Origin: Pollenia angustigena
Lineage: Eukaryota > Arthropoda > Insecta > Diptera > Polleniidae
Direction of reading: 5' to 3'
DNA: 64,000 nucleotides
Assembly: GCA_930367215.1 (NCBI GenBank)
Contig: OV884058.1
Location: 194,698,208 to 194,762,207, forward strand
Shown in pieces: positions 49,048-60,546 of the stretch; positions within the stretch are counted from its first letter, which is position 1, and each line of letters starts with the position of its first letter. Below the pieces are notes generated by a model. It searched no databases. It had not been told where the DNA came from and was given only the letters and a program-made list of their open reading frames with translations. The translations under genes and the position numbers were made by a program.

Positions 49048-50676
49048 TTGTACAATGTTGGACTCGGGTGTAGCTACGTCGAAATAACAAATTTCTCACA
49101 TGAACACCAAACATTTTTATTAGAAACCCCTTTGGCCGCCGAGCCATACGATGCAGTAAATTATATCGAGTTAAATAATTTTAACATTGAATATAGTAAT
49201 ACTGAAACCCCAAACGATCAGTTTACTCCATTGAACTTAAATGACCTAATAAGAACAGATCAGCTAAATAGCGAGGAACGAAAGAAAATTTTAAAACTGT
49301 GTAGAAATTTTAGCGATCTTATTTACAGGGAAGGCGAACCACTCTCATTTACCAACAAGGTAAAACACAAAATTATTACCAACGATGACATTCCCATCTA
49401 TACAAAATCGTACAGATACCCATACGTTCATAAACAAGAAATACAAACACAAATAAAGAAGATGCTGGAACATAATATCATTCAGCATAGTTATTCGCCC
49501 TGGAGCTCCCCAGTATGGATAGTTCCAAAAAAAACTGACATTCATGGTACCAAAAAGTGGAGATTAGTAATCGACTACAGGAAACTCAACGACAAAACTG
49601 TAGCCGACAGATACCCAATACCAAATATATCTGAGATACTGGACAAACTTGGCAGATGCTTGTACTTCACTACACTAGATCTAGCCAGCGGGTTCCACCA
49701 AATCGAGATAGATCCTAGACACATACAGAAAACGGCCTTTACAGTTGAGAATGGTCACTATGAATTTACTAGAATGCCTTTCGGGTTGAAAAATGCTACT
49801 AGTACATTTCAGAGGGTAATGGATTACGTCCTAAAAGACCTGGTGGGAAAGATATGTCTTGTCTACCTCGACGATATCATCATTTACTCTACATCCTTAC
49901 AAGAACATTTGGAAAGCATAACACAAGTATTTGAGAAGCTCAGGGAGGCAAATTTTAAAATTCAAATGTATAAATGCGAGTTCCTCAGAAAAGAAATATC
50001 CTTTTTAGGCCATATCATAAATTCAGAAGGGATTAAACCCAACCCGGCAAAAATTGAAGCAATAAAAAACTTCCCAATGCCCAAAACCCGTACTGTGATC
50101 AAAGCCTTCCTGGGACTCGGTGGTTATTACCGTAAATTCATTAAAGATTTGGCTAAACTTACCAAACCACTTACTCTCTGCTTAAAAAAAGGCGCGACCA
50201 TTACAATGAACCAAAGCTACATTGAAGCATTTCAAACCTGTAAAGATTTATTAATGAACGACCCTATCCTCCAACACCCCGATTTCACTAAACCATTCAT
50301 CCTTACAACAGACGCGAGTAACATCGCATTGGGGGCAGTCTTATCCCAAGGTCATATTGGAAGCGACAAACCAATTTGTTTTGCGAGTCGTACACTATCA
50401 CAAGCCGAATGTAATTATTCCACAATAGAAAAGGAGTTACTTGCTATAGTTTGGGCAAGTCCGTATCTCTTTGGAAGGAAATTCATAAATTTTACGGACC
50501 ATAAACCTCTTACCTGGGTAATGAACTTGAAAGAACCCAACTCCAAACTAATAAGATGGAGGTTAAAATTAGAGGAATATGATTATGAAATCATCTATAA
50601 AAAAGGTAAACATAATACAAATGCTGACGCTCTCAGCCGCGTCAAAATAAATGATTTACCAGAAAGAAACAATTAG
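49048..50676 (+). CDS. pol: Reverse transcriptase and RNase H of element G2
   Basis: An open frame of 542 residues: RT from about residue 120 (SYRYPYVHKQEIQTQIKKM), VIDYRKLND, FTTLDLASGFHQIEI (first Asp), RMPFGLKNATSTFQRVMD, VYLDDIIIYSTS (catalytic YLDD), LGHIINSEGIKPNPAKIEA, YYRKFIKDLAKL. RNase H follows with TTDASNIALGAVLSQ, TIEKELLAIVWA, FTDHKPLTWVM and NADALSRV. All catalytic aspartates are kept. This is the only full RT in the window and a possible source of activity for defective relatives, though its own gag, protease and integrase are broken. The Met at 49,048 is not a natural start. Confidence 0.93.
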   Translation: MYNVGLGCSYVEITNFSHEHQTFLLETPLAAEPYDAVNYIELNNFNIEYSNTETPNDQFTPLNLNDLIRTDQLNSEERKKILKLCRNFSDLIYREGEPLSFTNKVKHKIITNDDIPIYTKSYRYPYVHKQEIQTQIKKMLEHNIIQHSYSPWSSPVWIVPKKTDIHGTKKWRLVIDYRKLNDKTVADRYPIPNISEILDKLGRCLYFTTLDLASGFHQIEIDPRHIQKTAFTVENGHYEFTRMPFGLKNATSTFQRVMDYVLKDLVGKICLVYLDDIIIYSTSLQEHLESITQVFEKLREANFKIQMYKCEFLRKEISFLGHIINSEGIKPNPAKIEAIKNFPMPKTRTVIKAFLGLGGYYRKFIKDLAKLTKPLTLCLKKGATITMNQSYIEAFQTCKDLLMNDPILQHPDFTKPFILTTDASNIALGAVLSQGHIGSDKPICFASRTLSQAECNYSTIEKELLAIVWASPYLFGRKFINFTDHKPLTWVMNLKEPNSKLIRWRLKLEEYDYEIIYKKGKHNTNADALSRVKINDLPERNN

Positions 50677-52735
50677 GAACTTTTCATCAACACTAGCATA
50701 ATTCACAGTGCGGCTGAAAATCTAGATGATGGTATCCCTATCTCTGAGAAACCTTTGAATGAATTTAATCCGCAAATCATCCTCGAAAGAAAAGAAACAG
50801 GGTGACCGTTGAGACTATTTTCAAAAATAAACAAAGAAGAATTCTACGTAGGGAACTATTTACTGAAGAAATCATGTTAGACATATTTAAAAAATATTTT
50901 TCTCCCAATAAACAAACAGATATTTACACAGATGATGACACCTTCTTAATAGTACAGGCAACATTCTCCAAATACTTTTCTCAGGCCAGAACATTCCGCC
51001 TTGTCAGGTGTACAGAAATTCTTGAAGACATAACAACGGAGGATAACCAAGAGGTAACAATTCGCGATTATCATGAACGTTCGAATCATAGGGGAATAAA
51101 CGAAACACTGCTACATCTGAAAAGGAAATATTATTTTCCCAATATGAAAGATAAAATTACGAAAACCTTGAACAACTGCGAAAAATGTAAAACTCTTAAG
51201 TACGACAGAAACCCACCCAAACTAAAATTCTTAATCCCAGATACCCCATTAAAACCTTTAGAAACACTCCACATCGATATTTACACCATAAATAATAACC
51301 AAGTCCTCACTGTTATTGATAAATGTTCTAAATTTGCCTGGGGATACACTCTCAATTGCAGAAGTAGCATAACAGCACAGAAAAAAATAACAATAGTTAT
51401 TAAGTAACAACAGAAATTTTTTTAAAATTTTTCAAATATAGTTAACAATTTTCTTAATTAACATATTTGTAAATTGTCGTATTGACAATTTGTTTCAGTT
51501 AAAAAATAAATACATAAAAAATTATTTTATGTCAAAAACATTCTTTAAATATTTTGGTTTAAATCACTAAAAGGCCAAACTACAGGCAGATTACTAAGAA
51601 ACTTAAGCAATCTTTATGGTAAGTGCAGTTGTTGTTTGAAAAGTAAAGAGCATTTAATGGGTCTTTCGTTTATTTTAGTTTTTAATTCTGGTCTATGATG
51701 TCAATATTCGCCTTTACGCAGATGTTAAAACATTATTGTGCATCCAGTATTTAAGTTTGCATGCTGAAATTAATATTTATAGTGTTTGTGATGCAGTGTT
51801 CAACATATTTCAATAAAAATGAATTAAACAAATATTTAAAATGCATTTAATTCTTGCAAAAGGCTAAAAACTAATTATTAACAAAATATTTTGTTAACAT
51901 CAGAAACTCGTAATTAAAATTTGTATATAATTGTTAACAAATATTTTATTCAATATAACAACTTCGTTGTTAAAATATTTGTTAAATATCAACAATTTGA
52001 ATCAACAAAATTATTTTTTATATTTACATATTCGGTTGTTGGTGCCGTTTCAATTAAAAAATTAATTGTATTGACGAATATGGTATTCAATATGACAATT
52101 GATTTGTGGTAATTTTTTTCTGTGAGTCCTTAAAGCTTTTAAAAGTTACATTAGCACCTATGGTATACCCAAAACTGTTGTCTGCGATCAAGGCTCTGAA
52201 TTTGTTGCAAACATTTTTCAGGACTTCTGTAAACAATTTCAAATCCAACTACATATCACATCCTTCCAACAAACCAGCAGTAATTCTCCAGTAGAAAGGT
52301 TACACTCCACACTCACTGAAATATACCGATTAATCCTATCCAAGAGAAAAGAGAATAGACTCACAACAGAACATGAAGAATTACTTTTTGAAACGCTTAT
52401 TACTTACAATAACGCTAAACTTCTCAAACGAACACGACTATTTATCCAAACTGAATGTATACCTTGACGAACTGTATCCGAAAATTCAGAGAAAAGTCCA
52501 AAATGCAACGGAAGCTAGAATCGGAAATGCGAACATTTCCAGGCAGAGCCCAGAGGACAACTCTGAGGGCCAAATTGTTTTTAGGAAAGAAGCAAAACGC
52601 AAGAAATTAACACCGAGATTCTCTAAACATATAGTTCATAAGAATAACGATGTTACTATAGTAACTAAACGCAAAAAGAAAATACATAAATGTAGATTAA
52701 GAAAACAGACAAATAATAAATAGATACGGAACACT
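50677..52735 (+). pseudogene. pol: Integrase of element G2, split by a 749-bp element
   Basis: The first part (50,802-51,375) has FKNKQRRILRR, the zinc finger (HERSNHRGINETLLH ... NNCEKCKTLKYDR) and the first core Asp (TLHIDIYTI). After the insertion at 51,376-52,124 the core resumes with the second Asp (VVCDQGSEFVANIF) and Glu (SPVERLHSTLTE), then a C-terminal domain to a TAG near 52,722. A one-base shift occurs near 52,370. The triad is complete but the coding sequence is interrupted. Confidence 0.88.
51376..52124. mobile_element. 749-bp MITE with CACAGAAAAAAAT-type TIRs
   Basis: CACAGAAAAAAATAAC starts the insertion and GTAATTTTTTTCTGTG ends it; AG is present on both sides (51,374-51,375 and 52,125-52,126). 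The interior is rich in TTAACAAATATTT and its complement. The terminal CACAGAAAAAA is shared with the nested element at 2,832-3,727, but the interior is not. No transposase. Confidence 0.8.
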
Positions 52736-52801
52736 GCACTCGTGCTATACTGATACACTAGTTTATATGTTTATATATATTTTTCCTCTCTCTCCATACA
52801 G

Positions 52802-54446
52802 AACCCCTCCGACTCACACACAAATTCTCAAAGTTCATAACCTGCCAACCGACCAGAATATCTTACCCCTACGTTTGGGTCCAGCAAGATCTATTAACAA
52901 TTTTGACAACTTTATACATATTATTAATCTTGAAGACTACAAAACAAACATTGACGATATTGAGACTACCCTTGCACTTTTTGAAAATCATACATCCGAG
53001 ACTGACATCGGGAAAGTAGCTACACTGAAACTCAAGGAATTAAAGAATAAATTCTTAACGTTATACCCAATTCACAGACAAAAAAGAGGGTTGTTCAACG
53101 GACTAGGTTCCGCGATTAAAATAATAACGGGTAACATGGACGCTAAAGACGCACAAACGATTAATGAACAAATAGCCAACGTATACGCAAACCTTAACAA
53201 TGTAACAAATACACTATCTCACCAAAACTCAATCAATTTTAAGATGATGGAAAGATTCAAGAACATTACATTACACATCAACAACGAACAACACACAATA
53301 GAAAAATACATAACAAACACAGCCAACAGAATACAGCTCGAAGAGGACATTATTATTAGAACACAATACCTAAATCAGGTTAACTTTAATATCGATTTAT
53401 TAACAAATCACTTATCGAATATAGCCGAAGCAGTGGTCCTATCGAAACTCAATATAATTTCAAGATTTTTGCTTAGTCCAGAGGAACTTGACATTATTGA
53501 ACTTAAATTAAGAGATCAAGACATAAAAATCGAATCAATCGAAAACATTTATGAAATGCTAGGCATGCAGGCCTACTATAATAAATCAAATATTATATTT
53601 AACATACTTATACCTAATATTTCAAATGAAAAATATTTTTTTTACCATATAATTCCTTTACCTATAAATGAAACGAAAATTGTAAAAATTGAACCATATA
53701 TAACTTTTAATGAAAATTCCACGCAACATCACAAAACACTTTGCCCCAAGATCGAAGGAACATATTATTGCGACAAACCAATCAAGCAAGAAGATACTAA
53801 AACCTCAATCTGTATTGGAAACCTAATGAACAACAAAGCAGCAAGCTGTCCTCTCAATGACGTGGGAAGAATATAATCAATCATACAAGCCGAACCAAAT
53901 TATATCCTTTTTATTAATTCACCAGAAACACTAATAAACTCTACTTGCAGCACCAAAACTCTAATGGTTAAAGGCACTGCTCTAATACATTTCCAACACT
54001 GTGATGTCTCAATAAACGGCATAACATATCACGATGATGCTGATACCTTCTGGGACCAAATTCACATTCCCCCACTACCAAGCAGCAAAATCTCCGCAAA
54101 CTCCACAACTGAAGTTCTAAACCTAAAGAAACTAAAAGACTACAACATTCAAACGGTCTCCAAGTTCGACAAACTCGAAGTAACAACAACAACAATACAT
54201 TCAATCACAACTTCTACAACCATAATATGTACCATAATAGTCATCACTATACTCATCATAGTCATCAAAAGAAGAAACAACTACAAACATCTCCTACCTG
54301 ATCTACAGTATAGCGCTCCGATCCCAACAACATCATTTTGGCCGTCGCTCTATCTTAAGGGGGGAGGAGTTACGACACCCACTATACCAACAATAACAAC
54401 CACCACTGCATTACCACCACCAAAACCACAAAGGGCAAAATGCTGA
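52802..54446 (+). pseudogene. env: Env of element G2, one in-frame stop
   Basis: CCTCTCTCTCCATACAG at 52,785-52,801 is a strong splice acceptor for env mRNA. The product has a surface part, a furin-type RQKR followed by a Gly-rich fusion-peptide-like segment (about 53,085-53,150), long helices, N-glycosylation sites, cysteine blocks and a transmembrane segment (about 54,210-54,270), with a cytoplasmic tail that runs into the 3' LTR. The only interruption is a TAA at 53,874, in the same frame on both sides. Homologous to the relic at 15,021 and to the G1 env. Confidence 0.9.
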
Positions 54447-54831
54447 TCAACAACATATTAGTCAACAATCAACCAAACATTACATTGTAATTCTAAGAAT
54501 TCTTAAACCCACTTTAACTCACTCCACTTAAACGTTTTCCAATATCAATTGCAACATAAGCATAGTAAAAAATTTATTTTAGGGCAATTAATTTCTGTTT
54601 ATTTAAATTCTTAATAAATGTTCGTTATTTTAGGTCAACTAAATTTTGTTTATTAAAATTCTTAAGAATTATAGAATGTACTTTTAATATTTGCCAGTAT
54701 TTCATTTTTCTTTGTTAAGCTAAGTTAATTTAAGATCAATATCAAAAATAAAATTCAGTTTTGTGTTTAATGATGAAAAGAACTAGTAGTGTTTTACTTT
54801 TTTAAACCCTTGTAGTCCACTAATCATAACT
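54354..54831 (+). repeat. Polypurine tract and 3' LTR of element G2
   Basis: AAGGGGGGAGG up to 54,367 is the polypurine tract; the LTR is 54,368-54,831. The CGGG duplication follows and the LOA copy C sequence resumes. The end of the env frame lies inside this LTR. Confidence 0.92.
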
Positions 54832-56265
54832 CGGGCGCATTGAATAATGTGTCCACAGAGGTAATTTTGGCCAGCTTGTCTCGCACTGGGGCACACCCGC
54901 ATGCTAAAAATAGGATTGGTAACCTGCTACGGTGTAAAACTATATCTGCGGCGTGAGGCAACTCCAGGATAACGAGGAAGGCACACCGGGGAATTCCCCA
55001 GGGAAGGGTGCTCTCACCGATGCTAAGGACGCTTGTCGTCAGTCGTAGACTTCGGGACGGGGCAGCAAAGATGACCGCATACACAAAGGATGTGGCGGTG
55101 ATAGTTACTGGCAAGGATCTGAATACTATTAGTTCTGTAATGGAGGCTACACTGGCGATAATCAACCAGTGGGCAGCCGGAGTAGGACTAAGAGTTAATC
55201 CCGAGAAGACGGACCTAGTATTATTTACGAATAGGTACAAAGTTGGTCCATGGAGGAGACCTAAACTAGGGGGTACTAACCTGGAATTTAAACACCACAC
55301 AAAGTATCTGGGAGTAATACTGGATAGCAAACTGTCGTGGAGATTGAATGTGGAGGAGAGGGTGAAAAAGCAACGATTGCGCTCTACGCAGGTAAGGGAA
55401 TGCTATTCAAAACGTGGTGTCTAACCCCTGCTCTTACACATTGGGTCTACACAGCGGTGGCGAGACCAATCCTACTCTACGGGATACTTGTGTGGTGGAC
55501 GGCGTTGGATAAGATATCGTACCGGAATATGCTTACGGGCGTACAGAGACTCGGCGAACTTAGTATCACCGGTGCTTTGTTTAGTACACCGACTGCGGCA
55601 CTGGATGTGATCCTGGACTTGCAACCGATTCATCTCGTGGCAGAAGGAACTGCAAGGAAGTCTGCGATCCGCTTAAAGGCGACGGGACAATTTGCATACG
55701 GACTCTATGGTCACGGAAGTATTATAAGTGGAATAGATTGTAGCAGTGACAACACCATTCCGAGACTGGCACTTGGAAGGAAACCGCGAGTTATCCTAGA
55801 GGAGGACGGTTGGTTGGCAGGACTCCGATCTGCCCAGAAGACCCTCAGATTCTACACTGACGGTTCCAAAATGGAGGACGGAGATGGAGCTGCAGTCTAC
55901 TGCCGAGAACTGGGTAGTCGGGAATCGTATAAGCTTCCCAAATACTGCAGCGTTTTCCAGACGGAAGTTTTTGCAGCCAAAATGGCTGCTGATTTGGCAC
56001 GTGTTTCCAGTACTAAGAACTCGCACGTAAACTTTTTCATTGGTAGTCAGGCGGTGATCAGGGCTATAACCGCTGAATACTCATACTCCTCTGTCGTCCA
56101 GGAGTGTAGGGACTCGGGGGGCATCTTACCACACGATAGGATGATGGCCATCCCGGCTCCAATTCAAAATATAAGGAGAGATACGGACTCTGCTATACGT
56201 AGGAGATCAGAGGCGTTTTGGGAAAAAACAAGAACGTGCAATTCCTGTGTGTTTGTTTTCACATA
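54832..56265 (+). pseudogene. LOA/I-type ORF2 3' part, copy C
   Basis: This continues the RT after element G2: a GVLSP-like region (RVLSPMLRTLVV at about 54,999), then AYTKDVAVIVTGKDL (about 55,076), where the catalytic YADD reads YTKD, then VNPEKTDLVLFTNRYKV and HHTKYLGVILDSKLSW. The last frame (55,337-56,265) includes the C-terminal RNase H: FYTDGSKM, FQTEVFAAK, and FIGSQAVIRAI with Gly in place of the catalytic Asp seen in copy A. The product is dead at both active sites. Confidence 0.9.
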
Positions 56266-56293
56266 AATAACTAATAAGCAAAATTAGCTTAAT

Positions 56294-57771
56294 ATGAATC
56301 CTAGAAATGAATTTTCTTTGTATGAAAAGCCACGTACTCCCTTTCTTTCGTATTATCCATCATTATCATCATCGCCACCGTCACCGTCACCATCACTACC
56401 ACCATATGCATCGATCGAATTGTTGTATCCAAATTTAATTGAAATAGAATCAAGTGACATTGATATTGTTGTGAATAAAATTGTAATATTAGTTCCTGGT
56501 ATCGGAGATTTTAGTATTTATTGTAATTGCGGCAATTTAAAAAAAACGAAAATTGTATCCCTCTAAATTGCCTGGTGTCATTAATTTGAATGGGCATTTT
56601 TTCTCCTGTAGAAATACAACAACGAAAATTTTAAAGACTGTTTATGGAGTTTCCGTACATAAAAATTTTTTATATCGTACAAAAGCATTTCCTTACGATT
56701 GGAGATTATCTCGCATAATACACGCGAGAGCTTTGCTTGATCATATACATACTTCAATATTATCCAAGCTACCAAATTACCTTAGTCGGCCATTCGTTAG
56801 GTGGATTAAAAATACGAATTCTCATTGAATATTTAAAACCTTTCGAGTTACTTGAGAATTTGGCAGATATCTATATATGAGCCGTTTATTTTGAAAGTGG
56901 CATAAGTCATTTCGGTTTTCAAGTCGAGATATTTAAGGGTTTGCGTTTTAACACGTTTAAAAATATGGATGCTAACTTTCGAGAAGATTCACTTGTATTT
57001 GATACATCATGATAATGATATTTTTCTCAGTATTTATTATTATTATTATTTATTATTATTATTTATTTTTATTATTTATTATTAACTCGATTTTTTTTGA
57101 AAAAGTGGCTAATGCCACTTTCAAAATAAACGGCGCATATGTGGAACTCCTTTTTATGGTAGTCTCGATACAAATGATTACAATTGTGAATTACAAATTG
57201 TTTCGGTGCTGACAAAAAATAAGAAACAAATTAAGTTGCAACACAAACCAACGATACTAACATCCAATGACATTAAAAATATTTTCAAACATTTTGGAAT
57301 AACATTATTGTATCTAGCTCCTTCTTTCATTATAAGAGACTTGAAATTGAAAATATTCAGTTATTCAAATAATAATAGTTACTTGTACAGTAAAGAAAAT
57401 GTCGAAGAATTGGAACTAATAAAATATATTCATAATGAACTTTCTGCGTATAACTTCCAAGGAATAAATTATCACATATTTTTTAATGTCAGTAGAAAAA
57501 TAGATGTTGTTCATATAATTTAATCAAACATATATCCAGGGTAGATGGCGAAACACACATTAAAAGTATAAAAAAATTGACACAAGATCAGTGGGAAGTG
57601 GTTTGATCATTTAATAGTGATGGATTGGTTTTATCCTGTAGAAAATTGCCTAACAATGCAACAACATTTTTTGATCAAACTTTAGCAACACATGCTCTTT
57701 TAATGAACAGTAGAAATTTAACAAATTTAATATTAAAAAAATTTTAATATGACTTACATATACATATATGA
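56294..57771 (+). pseudogene. LCAT-like lipase/acyltransferase gene, copy 2
   Basis: Copy 2 of the gene at 25,832. ATG 56,294 opens MNPRNEFSLYEK and a Ser/Pro run, then IVILVPGIGDFSIYC, GHFFSCRNTTTKILK, FPYDWRLS and, after a small insertion that shifts the frame near 56,748, LVGHSLGGLK around 56,783. It is split by a 257-bp MITE at 56,880. The C-terminal part (57,206-57,523: IKNIFKHFGITLLYLAPSF and ELELIKYIHNELSAYNFQG) then frameshifts as in copy 1. The first 90 codons are more intact here than in copy 1. Confidence 0.7.
56880..57136. mobile_element. 257-bp MITE with GCCGTTTATTTTGAAAGTGG TIRs
   Basis: The ends are inverted: GCCGTTTATTTTGAAAGTGG at the left and its complement at the right, about 25 bp with few mismatches. 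Copy 1 of the lipase gives the empty site; ATATG is found on both sides (56,875-56,879 and 57,137-57,141). It contains a TTATTATTA microsatellite. No coding capacity. Confidence 0.85.
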
Positions 57772-57905
57772 CCTTCTCCGAGAAAAGGGACCTAGTGTGT
57801 TGGAAAATCGATAGATATCAGAAAATGAGAATGCGTAATGACACTTTAAATGCGTTTTTCGCAAAACTACATATTCAAACACTAGGCCCCTTTACTCGGA
57901 GAAGG
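57772..57905. mobile_element. 134-bp MITE with CCTTCTCCGAG TIRs, unit 3
   Basis: Same length, ends and position relative to the lipase gene as 27,010-27,143. It shows collinearity of units 1 and 3 up to at least this point. Confidence 0.85.
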
Positions 57906-57950
57906 AAACACATATGTAACTAATACGTGCGTTTTGTTCGTTTGTAAGTA

Positions 57951-59035
57951 AGTTAGCAACTTCTGTGAATACTTCGAATAAATTAGCACATTCTGTGAAT
58001 ACTACTAATGACACCAAAAACACTATAACAACAAAACATAACTCAAAAAACTGCTAACACAGAACTTATACTTTCACAACAACAATAACACACAAGAGTT
58101 CAGCTAACTACAATATTCAATAATCAATAAAAATCAAATCGCTAATAAAGCACTTATTGCAAATATTAAAATTGGGTTAAAATAAGTTTTTATAGAATAA
58201 GCAAAATTTATTAATTATAAAATAAAGCACTTATTGCAAATATTAAAATTGGGTTAAAATAAGATTTTATCTTCAAAAGATTTTGTTATTCGTGCTTAAT
58301 TCCCAGTTTTTATTATTGATAAAAACACTTGAAATTTATTGTTGATGGGATAAGCTATTCCTATGCGCATTTCACTGGTTGCTTAGGCCAGATCATCAGG
58401 AAACTTCATCCATACAGATTTTAGAAAAACTAAAGATATTAAACCAAATAAAACTGTTAAACGTATAAGACTTATAGCAACAGTTCCACTTGTAATAATA
58501 TCAAAGTTCAAACAAAACACATCAACAATAAACAGTGGGTTTATCTCATCTTACATTCCCCACTACAATTAGTTGAAATTCTCTCAACATTAATTGTAGT
58601 TGTAAGTAGGTTAAGAAAAACAAAATAAAAACAACAACAACTTACAAAAGATGTTGTCAATTAAGTGTTTTTTTAGGCCGTGCACTTGCCTGTTTATTAT
58701 CAAAAAGTAATTTCAATTTTTGGGAATACAAAATTTTAATTTCAAAAGATTTTGTTATTCGTGCTTAATTCCCAGTTTTTATTATTGATAAAAACACTTG
58801 AAATTTATTGTTGATGGTTTAAGCTATTCCTATGCGCATTTCACTGGTTGCTTAGGCCAGATCATCAGGAAACTTCATCCTTCATTAATTTTTATAAAAT
58901 AAGCAAAATCAGTTTTATTAGGAAGCAAAATCAGTGTATAAAATCAGTGTATAAAAAGAAAAAAGAAGAAAATAAAGAGTTAGTTGTTATTACGAGTAAA
59001 AAGCACGCACGTCTTTCAATCAAAACCTCATAACT
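57951..59035 (+). repeat. 5' LTR of element G3 with a 0.6-kb repeat inserted
   Basis: LTR sequence (CAGTTAACACTCTG-type start, AAGCACTTATTGCAAATATT repeated at about 58,147 and 58,225) is interrupted at about 58,268-58,880 by the dispersed repeat also found at 4,385-5,935. The inserted part has a 140-bp direct duplication (58,270-58,410 and 58,738-58,880). The LTR ends at 59,035. Confidence 0.75.
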
Positions 59036-59967
59036 GGCGCCCGAGCAAGTCTAAGAAAAGTCCACTGTTAACAAATAAAAAGTACCCAAGCAAATCTAAG
59101 AAAAGTCCACTGTTAAAAAATAAAAAGGACCCGAGCAAATCTTAAAAAAAGTCCACGGTTAGCAAATAAAAAGGATCCGAGCAAATCTTAAAAAAGTCCA
59201 CGGTTAACAAATAAAAAGGATTCAAACAATTTATAAATTAAATAAGAGTCCAAAATTTTTTTTTAACAAACTTAATTTAAAACAAGAGAACATTTGAAAG
59301 ATAAAAGCCAACTGAAACCTTTACAAAAATCGGGCAATGCGATCTGAGAAAAGGAAACTCCGGAAGGACATCAGGGACTGTGCAACATACTCATACAACT
59401 CACCCTAAGAACGTCGAAGTTACCTCTAAAGGAAGAGACACACCACCGATACCAAAGGGAAATAAAAAGAGGAAACTACATCAGTGACGAATATCCGTAC
59501 CCAAGTAGACGGCTGAAACCCTCAAAAAGGATAACGCGGACTCTCCAAGAATGATGTGGATCTTCATTCAAACTATTTTGTAAGTCATATTTAAAAATTA
59601 TATACAAAATTACAAGAAATTTTAACTAAATTGTCGTGAAAATTTTATAGAATTAAGAAAGTGAAAATTATAATTTTTTTTTGAAATAATAGAAAACAAA
59701 AATTACAAGAAATTTTAACTAAATTATCGTGAAAATTTTTTAGAATTAAGAAAGTGAAAATTATAAAATTATAAATTTTTTTTTTTTTTGAAATAATAGA
59801 AAACAAAAATTACAAGAAATTTTAACTAAATCGAGAAAATTTTCTAAAATTAAGAAAGTGAAAATTATATTACCTTTCAATAATCCAACACCTTTTTTTG
59901 TAAACAAGAGCTACACAAACATTTTTCTACACGAAAAAATTTCTATAGTTTTTTTTTTTAATTTAAA
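59036..59967 (+). repeat. Leader of element G3 with two tandem arrays
   Basis: After the primer site, four units of about 45-58 bp (CCGAGCAAATCTAAG ... AAGTCCACTGTTAACAAATA) lie at 59,040-59,225. Three units of about 95 bp (ATTACAAGAAATTTTAACTA ... GAATTAAGAAAGTGAAAATT) lie at 59,600-59,870. No open frame is seen before gag. Confidence 0.75.
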
Positions 59968-60546
59968 ATGGAACGAATTCAAGACGCGATAACGCAGCTT
60001 ACCGGTGCCCTTAATTCACAAATAGAGCATGTGAGGCTTCTCACCAATAGAATAAGTACCTTGGAGAGTAGAAGTAATCCTCCTCCCACTGGGGATGCAA
60101 CACTCCCTGTTCCTAGGACCGAAGCGGATCTGGTCGAAATACGGAAACTTCCCAATTGCGTAAGGGATTTACAAGTCTTTGACGTTAACCCCGTCCAGTA
60201 TATTTCTTGGATCCACAGTGTGGAATCCATATTCAGGGACTATGAGATAGTAAGAGATAAACCAATTTATAGGGCAATTCTGCAACATATAAGATACAAA
60301 GTGAGAGGTCCCGCCGACGCGGCCTTAATATCTTATAACATATTCGATGAGAGTTGGGAGAAAATTAAAAATTGTTTGTCCTTGCATTATGCGGATAAAC
60401 GAGATGTGAGAACCTTAGAGTACGAGTTAAGTGTTATGTCGCAGCGCAATAATACGGTTGATGAATTCTATGCTAGAGTTAATCACCAGTTGTCACTGAT
60501 CATAAATAAAATTAAATCAGATAATTATTCGGCTGAAATGTTATAA
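59968..60546 (+). pseudogene. gag: Gag N-terminal half of element G3, truncated
   Basis: 192 residues closely matching the G1 gag (ERIQDAITQLTGALNSQIE, LQVFDVNPVQYISWIHSVES, FDESWEKIKNCLSLHYADKR). The match stops at NYSAE, where the next LTR element has inserted and supplies a stop. The frame is open up to that point, so this gag was intact at insertion. Confidence 0.88.

Larger units (their letters stand above)
44753..54831 (+). mobile_element. Errantivirus-like LTR element with env (element G2)
   Basis: Two 464-bp LTRs (44,753-45,216 and 54,368-54,831) start AGTTACGACACC and end CATAACT, flanked by the duplication CGGG (44,749-44,752 and 54,832-54,835). The empty site is seen in copy A at about 24,840. 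By eye the LTRs differ at about eight places. The order is leader, gag, protease-RT-RNase H-integrase, env. Integrase is split by a 749-bp element and gag, protease and env carry indels or stops, but RT is intact. The primer site is tRNA-Ser type. Confidence 0.95.
57951..60540 (+). mobile_element. Gypsy-like LTR element, 5' part (element G3)
   Basis: The LTR starts AGTTAGCAACTTCTG and ends CATAACT at 59,035, with a TGGCGCCCGAGC primer site, a repeat-rich leader and the start of a gag closely related to G1. It is truncated at about 60,540 where another LTR element begins; the remainder lies beyond the window or is lost. It inserted into unit 3 of the array just right of the 134-bp MITE. Confidence 0.85.

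Noticed and set aside
51921..52294. Two plus-strand frames around the MITE in G2 integrase
   Set aside because: The first is MITE sequence; the second is integrase sequence read in the wrong frame (the CDQGSEF reading is the real one).
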